From a bacterium (lineage in GTDB: Bacteria > Bacillota > Bacilli > Lactobacillales > Streptococcaceae), in the NCBI GenBank assembly GCA_905221125.1, contig CAJNBY010000012.1:1-64000 (forward strand): 64,000 bases of DNA, read 5' to 3'. Each line of letters begins with the position of its first letter. Position 1 is the first letter of the stretch. A model generated the notes under the pieces. The model did not search any database and was not told the origin of the DNA. It saw only the letters and a list, made by a program, of their open reading frames with translations. Below, one piece after another: positions 48,387-57,403 of this stretch. The position numbers and the translations under genes are program-made.

Positions 48387-50360
48387 ATGAAAAAATTTTA
48401 TGTAAGTCCTATTTTCCCCTTAATATTAGGAATAGTGGCGTTCGGAGTGCTATCTGTGCAACTTGTTTTTGTAACGAATACACTGGTAACGCTATTTCTT
48501 TTGCTACTTATTTTGGGTTCATATATTTTATTGTTCATACATCAGAGAGACTACTACTCAAGGAGTGAAGTAGAACAAATCCAGTATGTAAACCACCAAG
48601 CTGAAGAAAGTTTGACAACCTTGTTAGAGCAGATGCCTGTTGGAGTTATTAAATTAGACTTGTCTTCAGGTGAAGTTGAATGGTTTAATCCTTATGCTGA
48701 ATTGATTTTGACTAATGAAGTGGGCGAGATTGATGTGGCATTAATTCAAACAATTATCAAGGCTTCTGTAGGGAATCCAGGTTCTTATGCCACCTTGGGT
48801 GAGACCCGTTATTCGGTTCATATGGACAAGATGTCTGGAGTTCTTTACTTTTTTGATGTGTCTGGAGAATATGAAGCGACTGTTGAGTTAGTCACGAGTC
48901 GGCCTGTGATTGGGATCGTTTCTGTTGACAACTACGATGATTTAGAAGATGAAACATCCGAGTCTGATATCAGTCATATTAACAGTTTTGTAGCCAACTT
49001 TGTTTCAGAATTTGCTGGGAAACATGCCATGTTCTCCCGTCGAGTGAGTATGGACCGTTTTTATCTATTTACGGACTACACGGTGCTTGAGGGTTTGATG
49101 AATGATAAATTTTCTGTTATCGATGCTTTCAGAGAAGAGTCGAAACAGAGACAGTTGCCTTTGACCTTAAGTATGGGCTTTTCTTATGGTGATGGAAATC
49201 ATGATGAGATCGGGAAAGTTGCATTGCTCAATTTGAACTTGGCTGAAGTGCGTGGTGGCGACCAGGTGGTTGTCAAGGAGAATGACGAAACTAAAAATCC
49301 AGTTTATTTTGGTGGTGGGTCTGCTGCCTCAATCAAACGTACACGGACTCGTACGCGTGCTATGATGACAGCTATTTCAGATAAGATTCGAAGTGTGGAT
49401 CAGGTTTTTGTAGTTGGTCACAAAAATCTAGATATGGATGCTCTTGGCTCTGCTGTAGGTATGCAGTTGTTTGCTAGCAATGTGACTGAAAATAGTTATG
49501 CTATTTATGACGAAGAACAAATGTCGCCGGATATTGAACGAGCTGTTTCATTCTTAGAAAAAGAAGGAGTTACAAAGTTGTTGTCTGTCAAGGAGGCAAT
49601 GGGCTTGGTGACTAATCGGTCTTTGTTGATTCTTGTAGACCATTCAAAGACTGCATTAACTTTATCAAAAGATTTTTATGATTTATTTACACAGACCATC
49701 GTTATTGACCACCACAGAAGGGATCAGGATTTTCCTGATAATGCAGTTATCACTTATATCGAAAGTGGTGCAAGCAGTGCTAGTGAGCTGGTAACGGAAT
49801 TGATTCAGTTCCAGAATTCTAAGAAAAATCGTTTGAGTCGTATGCAAGCAAGTGTCTTGATGGCTGGTATGATGCTGGATACTAAAAATTTCACCTCACG
49901 AGTGACTAGTCGGACATTTGATGTTGCTAGCTATCTCAGAACGAGAGGAAGTGATAGTATTGCTATCCAGGAAATCGCTGCGACGGATTTTGAAGAATAT
50001 CGTGAGGTCAATGAACTGATTTTACAGGGACGTAAATTAGGTTCAGATGTACTAATAGCAGAGGCTACGGACTCGAAATGCTATGATACAGTTGTTATTA
50101 GTAAGGCGGCAGATGCCATGTTAGCTATGTCAGGTATTGAAGCGAGTTTTGTTCTTGCGAAAAATACACAAGGATTTATCTCTATCTCAGCTCGAAGTCG
50201 TAGTAAACTGAATGTACAACGGATTATGGAAGAGCTGGGAGGTGGAGGCCACTTTAATTTGGCTGCAGCTCAAATTAAAGATTTAACCTTGTCAGAAGCA
50301 GGTGAAAAACTGACAGAAATTGTATTAAATGAAATAAAGGAAAAGGAGAAAGAAGAATGA
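48387..50360 (+). CDS. gdpP: Cyclic-di-AMP phosphodiesterase GdpP/Pde1
   Basis: A membrane-bound c-di-AMP phosphodiesterase of 657 residues. It has two N-terminal transmembrane helices (about 8-55), a degenerate PAS region (60-140), a degenerate GGDEF domain (about 145-300), and a DHH/DHHA1 catalytic part with [18 protein letters not shown] and VIDHHRR, then GGGGH near the end. The start at 48387 follows AGAGG and an extended -10 TGGTATAAT at 48359-48367. A longer reading frame upstream would begin before this promoter. It overlaps rplI by 4 bp, the conserved gdpP-rplI-dnaB order. Confidence 0.95.
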   Translation: MKKFYVSPIFPLILGIVAFGVLSVQLVFVTNTLVTLFLLLLILGSYILLFIHQRDYYSRSEVEQIQYVNHQAEESLTTLLEQMPVGVIKLDLSSGEVEWFNPYAELILTNEVGEIDVALIQTIIKASVGNPGSYATLGETRYSVHMDKMSGVLYFFDVSGEYEATVELVTSRPVIGIVSVDNYDDLEDETSESDISHINSFVANFVSEFAGKHAMFSRRVSMDRFYLFTDYTVLEGLMNDKFSVIDAFREESKQRQLPLTLSMGFSYGDGNHDEIGKVALLNLNLAEVRGGDQVVVKENDETKNPVYFGGGSAASIKRTRTRTRAMMTAISDKIRSVDQVFVVGHKNLDMDALGSAVGMQLFASNVTENSYAIYDEEQMSPDIERAVSFLEKEGVTKLLSVKEAMGLVTNRSLLILVDHSKTALTLSKDFYDLFTQTIVIDHHRRDQDFPDNAVITYIESGASSASELVTELIQFQNSKKNRLSRMQASVLMAGMMLDTKNFTSRVTSRTFDVASYLRTRGSDSIAIQEIAATDFEEYREVNELILQGRKLGSDVLIAEATDSKCYDTVVISKAADAMLAMSGIEASFVLAKNTQGFISISARSRSKLNVQRIMEELGGGGHFNLAAAQIKDLTLSEAGEKLTEIVLNEIKEKEKEE

Positions 50361-50809
50361 AAGTAATCTTTTTAGCAGATGTTAAAGGAAAAGGTAAAAA
50401 AGGCGAAATTAAGGAAGTACCAACAGGGTATGCGCAAAACTTTCTTATCAAAAAGAATCTAGCCAAAGAAGCGACTGCTCAAGCGGTAGGTGAACTTCGT
50501 GGTAAACAAAAATCTGAAGAAAAAGCTCACGCTGAGATGATTGCAGAAGCAAAAGCAATTAAAGCCCAATTAGAGGCAGAAGAAACTGTTGTAGAATTTG
50601 TTGAAAAAGTTGGTCCAGATGGACGTACCTTTGGTTCTATTACCAATAAGAAAATTGCAGAAGAATTGCAAAAGCAATTTGGAATTAAGATTGATAAACG
50701 TCATATCCAAGTACAAGCTCCGATTCGAGCAGTTGGTTTAATTGATGTACCAGTGAAAATCTATCAAGATATCACAAGTGTAATCAATCTTCGTGTGAAA
50801 GAAGGATAA
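50357..50809 (+). CDS. rplI: 50S ribosomal protein L9
   Basis: A 150-residue ribosomal protein starting [30 protein letters not shown], the L9 signature. The central helix ([21 protein letters not shown]) and the C-terminal rRNA-binding domain ([17 protein letters not shown]) are complete. Its ATG overlaps the gdpP stop, giving translational coupling. dnaB follows after 43 bp. Confidence 0.98.
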   Translation: MKVIFLADVKGKGKKGEIKEVPTGYAQNFLIKKNLAKEATAQAVGELRGKQKSEEKAHAEMIAEAKAIKAQLEAEETVVEFVEKVGPDGRTFGSITNKKIAEELQKQFGIKIDKRHIQVQAPIRAVGLIDVPVKIYQDITSVINLRVKEG

Positions 50810-50852
50810 ATTTACACCTTCTTGACAAGATTGTAAAAGGAAGGGAAGTCTG

Positions 50853-52205
50853 ATGGCAGAAGTAGAAGAGTTACGAGTACAACCTCAAGATATCTTGGCT
50901 GAGCAATCCGTTTTGGGGGCTATCTTTATTGACGAGAGTAAGCTTGTTTTTGTACGAGAATATATTGAGTCTCGGGACTTTTTTAAGTATGCCCATCGTT
51001 TGATTTTCCAAGCCATGGTTGACTTATCAGATCGTGGCGATGCTATAGATGCAACAACGGTTCGTACTATTCTCGATAATCAAGGTGACTTACAGAATAT
51101 TGGTGGCTTGTCTTACCTGGTTGAGATTGTCAATTCTGTGCCAACTTCTGCTAATGCGGAGTATTATGCTAAGATTGTTGCAGAAAAAGCCATGCTACGG
51201 CGGTTAATCGCCAAGTTGACAGAGTCTGTCAATCAAGCTTACGAGGCTTCACAACCAGCTGATGAAATCATTGCTCAGGCAGAAAAAGGTTTGATTGATG
51301 TCAGTGAAAATGCTAATCGAAGTGGATTTAAGAATATTCGAGATGTGTTGAATGTCAACTTTGGAAATCTGGAAGCTCGCTCGCAACAAACGACTGATAT
51401 TACAGGGATTGCGACAGGTTATCGTGATTTGGATCATATGACGACTGGTCTGCATGAAGAGGAGTTGATTATCCTAGCAGCCCGTCCGGCGGTTGGTAAG
51501 ACAGCTTTTGCCTTGAATATTGCTCAGAATATTGGGACTAAATTGGACAAAACGGTTGCTATCTTTTCGCTCGAAATGGGTGCAGAGAGTCTAGTGGACC
51601 GTATGTTAGCAGCAGAAGGTTTGGTGGAGTCGCATTCTATCCGTACGGGTCAGTTGACCGATGAGGAATGGCAAAAGTATACCATTGCCCAAGGGAATCT
51701 AGCCAACGCAAGTATCTATATCGATGATACACCAGGGATTCGGATTACAGAGATTCGATCACGTTCACGCAAACTGGCTCAAGAAACTGGAAATCTTGGT
51801 TTGATTTTGATAGACTATCTTCAATTGATCACGGGAACTGGTCGAGAAAACCGCCAACAAGAAGTTTCAGAAATTTCACGTCAGTTGAAAATCCTAGCAA
51901 AGGAACTGAAGGTTCCCGTAATTGCTCTGAGTCAGTTGTCTCGTGGTGTAGAACAACGTCAGGATAAGAGGCCAGTCTTGTCTGATATTCGTGAATCGGG
52001 ATCTATCGAGCAGGATGCTGATATCGTAGCCTTTCTTTATCGTGACGATTACTATGAGCGTGGTGGTGAAGAAGAGGAAGGTATACCAAATAATAAGGTA
52101 GAAGTTATTATCGAGAAAAACCGTAGTGGAGCTCGTGGAACGGTGGAATTAATTTTCCAAAAAGAATACAATAAATTTTCAAGTATCTCAAAAAGGGAGG
52201 CATAA
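50853..52205 (+). CDS. dnaB: Replicative DNA helicase DnaB (DnaC in Gram-positive naming)
   Basis: Hexameric 5'-3' helicase of the replication fork. The 450-residue protein has the N-terminal DnaB domain (RVQPQDILAEQSVLGAIF) and a RecA-like C-terminal domain with Walker A ARPAVGKTAFALNIA, Walker B GLILIDYLQLI and the SQLSRGVEQR motif. The length is normal and no intein is present. It follows rplI and is followed 1 bp later by the veg-like gene. Confidence 0.97.
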   Translation: MAEVEELRVQPQDILAEQSVLGAIFIDESKLVFVREYIESRDFFKYAHRLIFQAMVDLSDRGDAIDATTVRTILDNQGDLQNIGGLSYLVEIVNSVPTSANAEYYAKIVAEKAMLRRLIAKLTESVNQAYEASQPADEIIAQAEKGLIDVSENANRSGFKNIRDVLNVNFGNLEARSQQTTDITGIATGYRDLDHMTTGLHEEELIILAARPAVGKTAFALNIAQNIGTKLDKTVAIFSLEMGAESLVDRMLAAEGLVESHSIRTGQLTDEEWQKYTIAQGNLANASIYIDDTPGIRITEIRSRSRKLAQETGNLGLILIDYLQLITGTGRENRQQEVSEISRQLKILAKELKVPVIALSQLSRGVEQRQDKRPVLSDIRESGSIEQDADIVAFLYRDDYYERGGEEEEGIPNNKVEVIIEKNRSGARGTVELIFQKEYNKFSSISKREA

Positions 52206-52206
52206 A

Positions 52207-52473
52207 ATGACAGATGCATTTACAGATGTAGCCAAGATGAAAAAAATTAAAGAAGAAATCAAGGCGCATGAGGGTCATGTAGTTGAAATGACTTTGGAAA
52301 ATGGGCGTAAGCGCCAAAAAAATAGATTGGGTAAGCTAATTGAAGTTTATCCATCCCTATTTATCGTGGAATTTGGGAATGTTGAAGGAGATAAACAAGC
52401 TAATGTTTATGTTGAGTCCTTTACTTACTCAGATATCCTTACTGAAAAGAATTTGATTCATTATCTGGACTAA
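52207..52473 (+). CDS. Veg-family protein
   Basis: An 88-residue protein resembling Veg (Pfam VEG). Its core reads VVEMTLENGRKRQKNRLGKLIEVYPSLFIVEF, then FTYSDILTEKNLIHYL, like B. subtilis Veg, which influences biofilm and sporulation-related functions. It starts 1 bp after the dnaB stop, with AAAGGGAGG inside the end of dnaB as the ribosome-binding site. The exact role in streptococci is unknown. Its stop codon is followed directly by a terminator. Confidence 0.85.
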   Translation: MTDAFTDVAKMKKIKEEIKAHEGHVVEMTLENGRKRQKNRLGKLIEVYPSLFIVEFGNVEGDKQANVYVESFTYSDILTEKNLIHYLD

Positions 52474-52499
52474 AGTGAGAAATTTTCTCACTTTTTCTT
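52473..52499 (+). terminator. Terminator of the gdpP-rplI-dnaB-veg operon
   Basis: AAGTGAGAAATTTTCTCACTT palindrome (52473-52493) followed by TTTC and T-rich sequence. Confidence 0.9.
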
Positions 52500-52504
52500 T
52501 TTTC

Positions 52505-52512
52505 TCCGAATA
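52505..52512 (+). promoter_or_regulatory. ComX cin-box of cbpD
   Basis: TCCGAATA preceded by a T-rich run. It fits the relaxed cin-box TNCGAATA. It lies 155 bp upstream of the cbpD ATG, with a BOX element in between. In pneumococcus cbpD is a ComX-dependent late gene. Confidence 0.7.
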
Positions 52513-52537
52513 GTTTAAGTGAAGGTAATCTTCGATT

Positions 52538-52646
52538 TATACTCTTCGAAAATCAAATTCAAACCACGTCAGCTTCGCCTTGCCATACTCAAGTATAGCC
52601 TGCGCCTAGCTTCCTAGTTTGATCTTTAATTTTCATTGAGTACTAT
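52538..52646. repeat. BOX element (boxA-boxC type) in the cbpD leader
   Basis: It starts TATACTCTTCGAAAATCAAA and ends TTTTCATTGAGTACTA, the BOX termini. Its length of about 109 bp equals boxA plus boxC without boxB. It sits between the putative cin-box and the cbpD start and would be transcribed into the mRNA leader. Confidence 0.9.
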
Positions 52647-52666
52647 ATTATTTTCAAGGAGGAAGA

Positions 52667-53785
52667 ATGAAAATTTTACCGTTTATAGCAAGAGGAACAA
52701 GTTATTGTTTGAAGATGTCAGTTAAAAAGGTTGTTCCTTTTTTAGTAGTAGGATTGATGCTAGCAGCGGGTGATAGTGTCTATGCCTATTCTGGAGGGAA
52801 TGGGTCAATTGCGCGTGGAGATGATTATCCTGCTTATTATAAAAATGGGAGCCAGGAGATTGATCAGTGGCGCATGTATTCTCGTCAGTGTACTTCTTTT
52901 GCAGCCTTTCGTTTGAGTAGTGTCAATGGTTTTGAGATTCCAAGGGCTTATGGAAATGCGAATGAATGGGGGCACCGTGCTCGTCGTGAAGGCTATCGTG
53001 TAGATAATACACCGACGATTGGCTCCATTGCTTGGTCTACTGCAGGAACTTATGGGCATGTTGCCTGGGTGTCAAATGTAATGGGAGATCAGATTGAGAT
53101 TGAGGAATATAACTATGGTTATACAGAAGCCTATAATAAACGAATTATAAAAGCAAATACGATGACAGGATTTATTCATTTTAAAGATTTGGCTGGTGGC
53201 AGCGTTGGGAATAGTCAAACCTCAGTTTCAACAGGGGGAACACATTATTTTAAGACTAAGTCAGCTATCAAAAATCAGCCACTAGCAAGCGCAACTGTGA
53301 TTGATTACTATTATCCTGGGGAGAATGTTCATTATGATCAAATTCTCGAAAAAGATGGATACAAGTGGTTGAGTTATACGGCTTATAACGGAAGTCGTCG
53401 CTATATCCAGTTAGAAGGAGTGGCTTCTTCACAGAATTATCAGAATCAATCAGGAAATAGCTCTAATTATAGCTCAAATACTGGATCGACTGTCGGTTGG
53501 AAGAAAATAAATGGTAGTTGGTATCATTTCAAATCAAATGGGTCTAAATCAACGGGCTGGCTGAAAGATGGTTCTAGCTGGTATTATTTGAAATCATCTG
53601 GTGAAATGCAGACAGGATGGATAAAGGAAAATGGTCTGTGGTATTATCTGGATAGTTCAGGGGCAATGAAAACAGGTTGGTATCAAGTCTCTGGTAAGTG
53701 GTATTATTCTTACTCTTCAGGCGCTTTAGCTGTTAATACGACGGTGGATGGCTACAGAGTAAACAGTGATGGAGTACGAGTATAG
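52667..53785 (+). CDS. cbpD: Choline-binding murein hydrolase CbpD (competence fratricin)
   Basis: A secreted 372-residue hydrolase released by competent cells to lyse related non-competent cells. It has a signal peptide (about 1-40, cleaved near VYA-YS), a CHAP amidase/endopeptidase domain with Cys75 and His131, one SH3b domain (about 189-255, GTHYFKTKSAIKNQ), a linker, and four choline-binding repeats (about 275-356: GWKKINGSWYHF, GWLKDGSSWYYL, GWIKENGLWYYL, GWYQVSGKWYYS). Pneumococcal CbpD (about 448 residues) has two SH3b repeats, so this protein is one repeat shorter. The AAGGAGG ribosome-binding site is strong. Confidence 0.95.
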   Translation: MKILPFIARGTSYCLKMSVKKVVPFLVVGLMLAAGDSVYAYSGGNGSIARGDDYPAYYKNGSQEIDQWRMYSRQCTSFAAFRLSSVNGFEIPRAYGNANEWGHRARREGYRVDNTPTIGSIAWSTAGTYGHVAWVSNVMGDQIEIEEYNYGYTEAYNKRIIKANTMTGFIHFKDLAGGSVGNSQTSVSTGGTHYFKTKSAIKNQPLASATVIDYYYPGENVHYDQILEKDGYKWLSYTAYNGSRRYIQLEGVASSQNYQNQSGNSSNYSSNTGSTVGWKKINGSWYHFKSNGSKSTGWLKDGSSWYYLKSSGEMQTGWIKENGLWYYLDSSGAMKTGWYQVSGKWYYSYSSGALAVNTTVDGYRVNSDGVRV

Positions 53786-53876
53786 AAAATTGGGGCAGGA
53801 AAAATTTCCTGCTCTTTTCTGTAAGCAGTTTCCTTGACTTTTTTTTTGTTTTGCGCTATCATATGTCCATATAATA

Positions 53877-53962
<86 letters not shown>

Positions 53963-53975
53963 AGTCTAATTCTGC

Positions 53976-54008
53976 ACCTTTTCCATATATGGTAAAGGTT
54001 TTTCTTTT
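53976..54008 (+). terminator. Riboswitch expression-platform terminator
   Basis: ACCTTTTCCATATATGGTAAAGGT (24-nt near-palindrome, 53976-53999) followed by TTTTCTTTTT. CCATATAT (53983-53990) could instead pair with ATATATGG (53874-53881) at the 5' edge of the riboswitch, giving an antiterminator. Confidence 0.85.
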
Positions 54009-54040
54009 TATAAAGAGGAAAACGAGAAGAGGAGGTTTTT

Positions 54041-54331
54041 ATGAAAGCAAGCATTGCCTTGCAAGTTTTACCCCTATCACAGGGGATTGATCGGATTGCT
54101 GTTATTGATCAGGTCATTGCTTATCTGCAAGCTCAAGAAGTGACCATGGTGGTGACACCATTTGAAACGGTCTTGGAAGGGGAGTTTGATGAGCTCATGC
54201 GCATTCTCAAAGAAGCGCTGGAAGTGGCAGGGCAGGAGGCAGATAATGTCTTTGCCAATGTCAAAATAAATGTAGGAGAGATTTTAAGTATTGATGAGAA
54301 GCTTGAAAAGTATACTGAGACGACATATTAG
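54041..54331 (+). CDS. MTH1187/YkoF-type thiamine-binding protein
   Basis: A 96-residue protein: MKASIALQVLPLSQGI..., with PFETVLEGEFDELMRILKEA. It fits the MTH1187 (DUF77)/YkoF superfamily of small thiamine- or HMP-binding proteins. It is the first gene behind the TPP riboswitch and has a GAGGAGG ribosome-binding site. A role as a cytoplasmic thiamine-precursor binder is inferred from the family and operon. Its end overlaps the permease start by about 38 bp. Confidence 0.85.
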   Translation: MKASIALQVLPLSQGIDRIAVIDQVIAYLQAQEVTMVVTPFETVLEGEFDELMRILKEALEVAGQEADNVFANVKINVGEILSIDEKLEKYTETTY

Positions 54332-55052
54332 TCTATTGGGCTTTCTAGGAGTCTTGTCAATCTGGCAGTTAGCAGGTTTTCTTAAACTTCTCCCCAAGTT
54401 TATCTTGCCGACACCTCTTGAAATTCTCCAGGCCTTTGTTCGTGATAGAGAATTTCTCTGGCACCATAGCTGGGCCACCTTGAGAGTGGCTTTACTGGGG
54501 CTGGTTTTGGGAGTCTTGATTGCCTGTCTCATGGCTGTACTTATGGACAGTTTGACTTGGATTAATGACTTGATTTACCCTATGATGGTGGTTGTCCAGA
54601 CCATTCCGACCATTGCCATAGCGCCTATTCTGGTCTTGTGGCTAGGTTATGGGATTTTACCCAAGATTGTCTTAATTATCCTGACGACAACCTTTCCTAT
54701 CATCGTCAGCATTTTGGACGGTTTTAGGCATTGTGACAAGGATATGCTGACCTTATTTAGTCTAATGCGGGCCAAGCCTTGGCAAATCCTGTGGCATTTT
54801 AAAATCCCAGTCAGCCTGCCTTACTTTTATGCAGGTCTGAGGGTCAGTGTTTCCTACGCCTTTATCACAACAGTGGTATCTGAGTGGTTGGGAGGCTTTG
54901 AAGGACTAGGTGTCTACATGATTCAGTCCAAGAAACTGTTTCAGTATGATACCATGTTTGCGATTATTATTCTGGTATCGATTATCAGTCTTCTGGGTAT
55001 GAAGCTGGTTGATGTCAGTGAAAAATATGTTATTAAATGGAAACGTTCGTAA
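54294..55052 (+). CDS. ABC transporter permease, thiamine-pyrimidine precursor uptake (ThiX-like)
   Basis: A 252-residue BPD-type permease with six predicted membrane helices and the EAA-type loop RAKPWQILWHFKIPVSLPYF. The ATG at 54294 is preferred over the adjacent TTG at 54291. It starts inside the 3' end of the thiamine-binding gene. It follows the NitT/TauT-type permease pattern and pairs with the NMT1-like binding protein and ATPase downstream. The substrate is likely an HMP-type thiamine precursor because of the riboswitch and the binding-protein type. Confidence 0.88.
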   Translation: MRSLKSILRRHISLLGFLGVLSIWQLAGFLKLLPKFILPTPLEILQAFVRDREFLWHHSWATLRVALLGLVLGVLIACLMAVLMDSLTWINDLIYPMMVVVQTIPTIAIAPILVLWLGYGILPKIVLIILTTTFPIIVSILDGFRHCDKDMLTLFSLMRAKPWQILWHFKIPVSLPYFYAGLRVSVSYAFITTVVSEWLGGFEGLGVYMIQSKKLFQYDTMFAIIILVSIISLLGMKLVDVSEKYVIKWKRS

Positions 55053-55089
55053 AATTAGAATGTTTCAAAAAAGAAAAGAGGAAATGAAA

Positions 55090-56097
55090 ATGAAAAAAAC
55101 ATGGAAAGTGTTTTTAACTGTTTTAACAGCTCTTGTAGCTGTTGTGCTTGTAGCTTGTGGTCAAGGAACTGCTTCTAAAGACAACAAAGAGGCAGAACTC
55201 AAGAAGATTGACTTTATCCTAGACTGGACACCAAATACCAACCACACAGGGCTTTATGTTGCCAAGGAAAAAGGTTATTTCAAAGAAGCTGGAGTGGATG
55301 TTGATTTGAAATTGCCACCAGAAGAAAGTTCTTCTGACTTGGTTATCAATGGTAAGGCACCATTTGCAGTGTATTTCCAAGACTATATGGCTAAAAAATT
55401 GGAAAAAGGGGCAGGAATTACTGCCGTTGCAGCTATCGTAGAACACAATACATCAGGAATCATTTCTCGTAAATCTGACAATGTAGCTAGTCCAAAAGAC
55501 TTGGTTGGTAAGAAATACGGAACTTGGAATGACCCAACCGAACTTGCTATGTTGAAAACCTTGGTAGAATCTCAAGGTGGAGACTTTGAGAAGGTCGAAA
55601 AAGTACCAAACAACGACTCAAACTCAATCACACCGATTGCCAATGGCGTCTTTGATACTGCTTGGATCTATTATGGATGGGATGGAATCCTTGCTAAATC
55701 TCAAGGCGTAGACGCTAACTTCATGTATTTGAAAGACTATGTCAAGGAGTTTGACTACTACTCACCAGTTATCATCGCAAACAATGACTATTTGAAAGAC
55801 AACAAGGAAGAAGCTCGCAAAGTTATCCAAGCCATCAAAAAAGGCTACCAATATGCCATGGAGCATCCAGAGGAAGCAGCCGATATCCTCATCAAGAATG
55901 CACCTGAACTCAAGGAAAAACGTGACTTTGTCATCGAATCCCAAAAATACTTGTCAAAAGAATACGCAAGCGACAAGGAAAAATGGGGACAATTTGATGC
56001 AGCTCGCTGGAATGCCTTTTACAAATGGGATAAAGAAAATGGTATCCTTAAAGAAGACTTGACAGACAAAGGCTTCACTAACGAATTTGTAAAATAA
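55090..56097 (+). CDS. NMT1/THI5-like substrate-binding lipoprotein (ThiY-like)
   Basis: A 335-residue lipoprotein with signal sequence MKKTWKVFLTVLTALVAVV and lipobox LVAC. The mature part begins like THI5/NMT1 proteins: DFILDWTPNTNHTGLYVAKEKGYFKEAGV. These bind pyrimidine precursors of thiamine (HMP or formylaminopyrimidine). The start at 55090 has AGAGG 8 bp upstream; in-frame ATGs further up lie in the permease or too near the ribosome-binding site. It overlaps the ATPase start by 1 bp (TAATG). Confidence 0.9.
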   Translation: MKKTWKVFLTVLTALVAVVLVACGQGTASKDNKEAELKKIDFILDWTPNTNHTGLYVAKEKGYFKEAGVDVDLKLPPEESSSDLVINGKAPFAVYFQDYMAKKLEKGAGITAVAAIVEHNTSGIISRKSDNVASPKDLVGKKYGTWNDPTELAMLKTLVESQGGDFEKVEKVPNNDSNSITPIANGVFDTAWIYYGWDGILAKSQGVDANFMYLKDYVKEFDYYSPVIIANNDYLKDNKEEARKVIQAIKKGYQYAMEHPEEAADILIKNAPELKEKRDFVIESQKYLSKEYASDKEKWGQFDAARWNAFYKWDKENGILKEDLTDKGFTNEFVK

Positions 56098-56825
56098 TGA
56101 CAGAAATTAGACTAGAACACGTAAGTTATGCATACGGTGAGGAGAGGATTTTAGAGGACATCAACCTGCAGGTGACTTCAGGTGAAGTGGTTTCTATCCT
56201 AGGGCCAAGTGGTGTTGGAAAGACCACCCTCTTTAATCTAATCGCTGGGATTTTAGAAGTCCAGTCAGGGCGAATTGTCCTTGATGGCGAGGAGAATCCT
56301 AAGGGGCGCGTGAGTTATATGTTGCAAAAGGATCTGCTCTTGGAGCACAAAACGGTGCTTGGTAATATCATTCTGCCCCTCTTGATTCAAAAGGTAGATA
56401 AGGCAGAAGCTATTGCTCGCGCAGATGAAATTCTTGCGACCTTCCAGTTGACAGCTGTAAGAGATAAATACCCTCATGAACTGAGTGGGGGGATGCGCCA
56501 GCGTGTAGCCTTACTCCGAACCTACCTTTTCGGGCACAAGCTCTTTCTCTTGGATGAGGCCTTTAGCGCCTTGGATGAGATGACAAAGATGGAACTCCAC
56601 GCTTGGTATCTGGAGATTCACAAGCAGTTGCAGCTAACAACATTGATTATCACGCATAGTATCGAAGAGGCCCTCAATCTCAGCGATCGCATCTATATCT
56701 TGAAAAACCGCCCTGGGCAGATTGTTTCAGAAATTAAACTAGATTGGTCTGAAGATGAGGACAAGGAAGTCCAAAAGATTGCCTATAAACGTCAAATCTT
56801 GGCAGAATTAGGCTTAGATAAGTAG
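56097..56825 (+). CDS. ABC transporter ATP-binding protein (ThiZ-like)
   Basis: A 242-residue NitT/TauT-type ATPase. Walker A is GPSGVGKTT, the signature LSGGMRQR and Walker B LFLLDEAFSALD, with the H-loop at THSIEEAL. It energizes the precursor transporter together with the upstream permease and lipoprotein. It is the last gene of the riboswitch operon and is followed by a terminator. Confidence 0.93.
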   Translation: MTEIRLEHVSYAYGEERILEDINLQVTSGEVVSILGPSGVGKTTLFNLIAGILEVQSGRIVLDGEENPKGRVSYMLQKDLLLEHKTVLGNIILPLLIQKVDKAEAIARADEILATFQLTAVRDKYPHELSGGMRQRVALLRTYLFGHKLFLLDEAFSALDEMTKMELHAWYLEIHKQLQLTTLIITHSIEEALNLSDRIYILKNRPGQIVSEIKLDWSEDEDKEVQKIAYKRQILAELGLDK

Positions 56826-56831
56826 AAAAAT

Positions 56832-56872
56832 AGGGAGTTGGTGAAGATTATCCTTTACCAGCGCCCTTTTTC
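56832..56872 (+). terminator. Terminator of the thiamine-precursor operon
   Basis: AGGGAGTTGGTGAAG...CTTTACCAGCGCCCT, an imperfect long stem, followed by TTTTTCTTTT. Confidence 0.85.
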
Positions 56873-56895
56873 TTTTAAAAATGAGAAAATTTCGG

Positions 56896-56918
56896 TATAA
56901 TAGTCAAAGATAGTCAAG
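56896..56918 (+). promoter_or_regulatory. CtsR operator and -10 element of ctsR-clpC
   Basis: TATAAT (56896-56901) is followed directly by the heptad repeat AGTCAAA-GAT-AGTCAAG (56902-56918), which fits the CtsR consensus RGTCAAA-NAN-RGTCAAA. Its position over the transcription start would block the polymerase. Confidence 0.92.
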
Positions 56919-56943
56919 GTTTAAAGAGAGAGGTGGGTTTGTA

Positions 56944-57402
56944 ATGAGATTTAAAAATACATCGGATCATATTGAGGCCTACATCAAGGCGATTTTAGAT
57001 CAATCTGGTATCGTGGAGTTACAACGGAGTCAGTTGGCAGATACTTTTCAGGTTGTTCCTAGTCAGATTAACTACGTGATCAAGACACGCTTTACGGAAA
57101 GTAGAGGCTATTTGGTTGAAAGTAAGCGTGGTGGCGGAGGCTACATTCGCATAGGGCGGATTGAATTTTCTAGTCATCATGAAATGCTCCGCGATTTGCT
57201 TTACTCAATTGGTGAGCGGGTCAGTCAAGAAATTTATGAGGATATTCTGCAACTTTTGGTTGAGCAGGAATTGATGACCAAGCAGGAGATGAATTTGCTA
57301 GTATCAGTAGCTTTGGATCGCGTTCTAGGAGAAGAAGCTCCAGTCCATCGTGCTAACATGCTACGACAGGTCATACAAGAGGTAGATAGAAAAGGGAAGT
57401 AA
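56944..57402 (+). CDS. ctsR: Heat-shock repressor CtsR
   Basis: A 152-residue repressor of class III heat-shock genes. It has the winged helix-turn-helix with GGGGYIRI (the wing, RGGGGYIRIGRI) at about residues 61-72 and a C-terminal dimerization part. It represses clp genes in the absence of heat. It autoregulates through the operator just upstream and is followed by clpC after 1 bp. No mcsA or mcsB is present between ctsR and clpC, as is usual for streptococci. Confidence 0.96.
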   Translation: MRFKNTSDHIEAYIKAILDQSGIVELQRSQLADTFQVVPSQINYVIKTRFTESRGYLVESKRGGGGYIRIGRIEFSSHHEMLRDLLYSIGERVSQEIYEDILQLLVEQELMTKQEMNLLVSVALDRVLGEEAPVHRANMLRQVIQEVDRKGK

Positions 57403-57403
57403 A

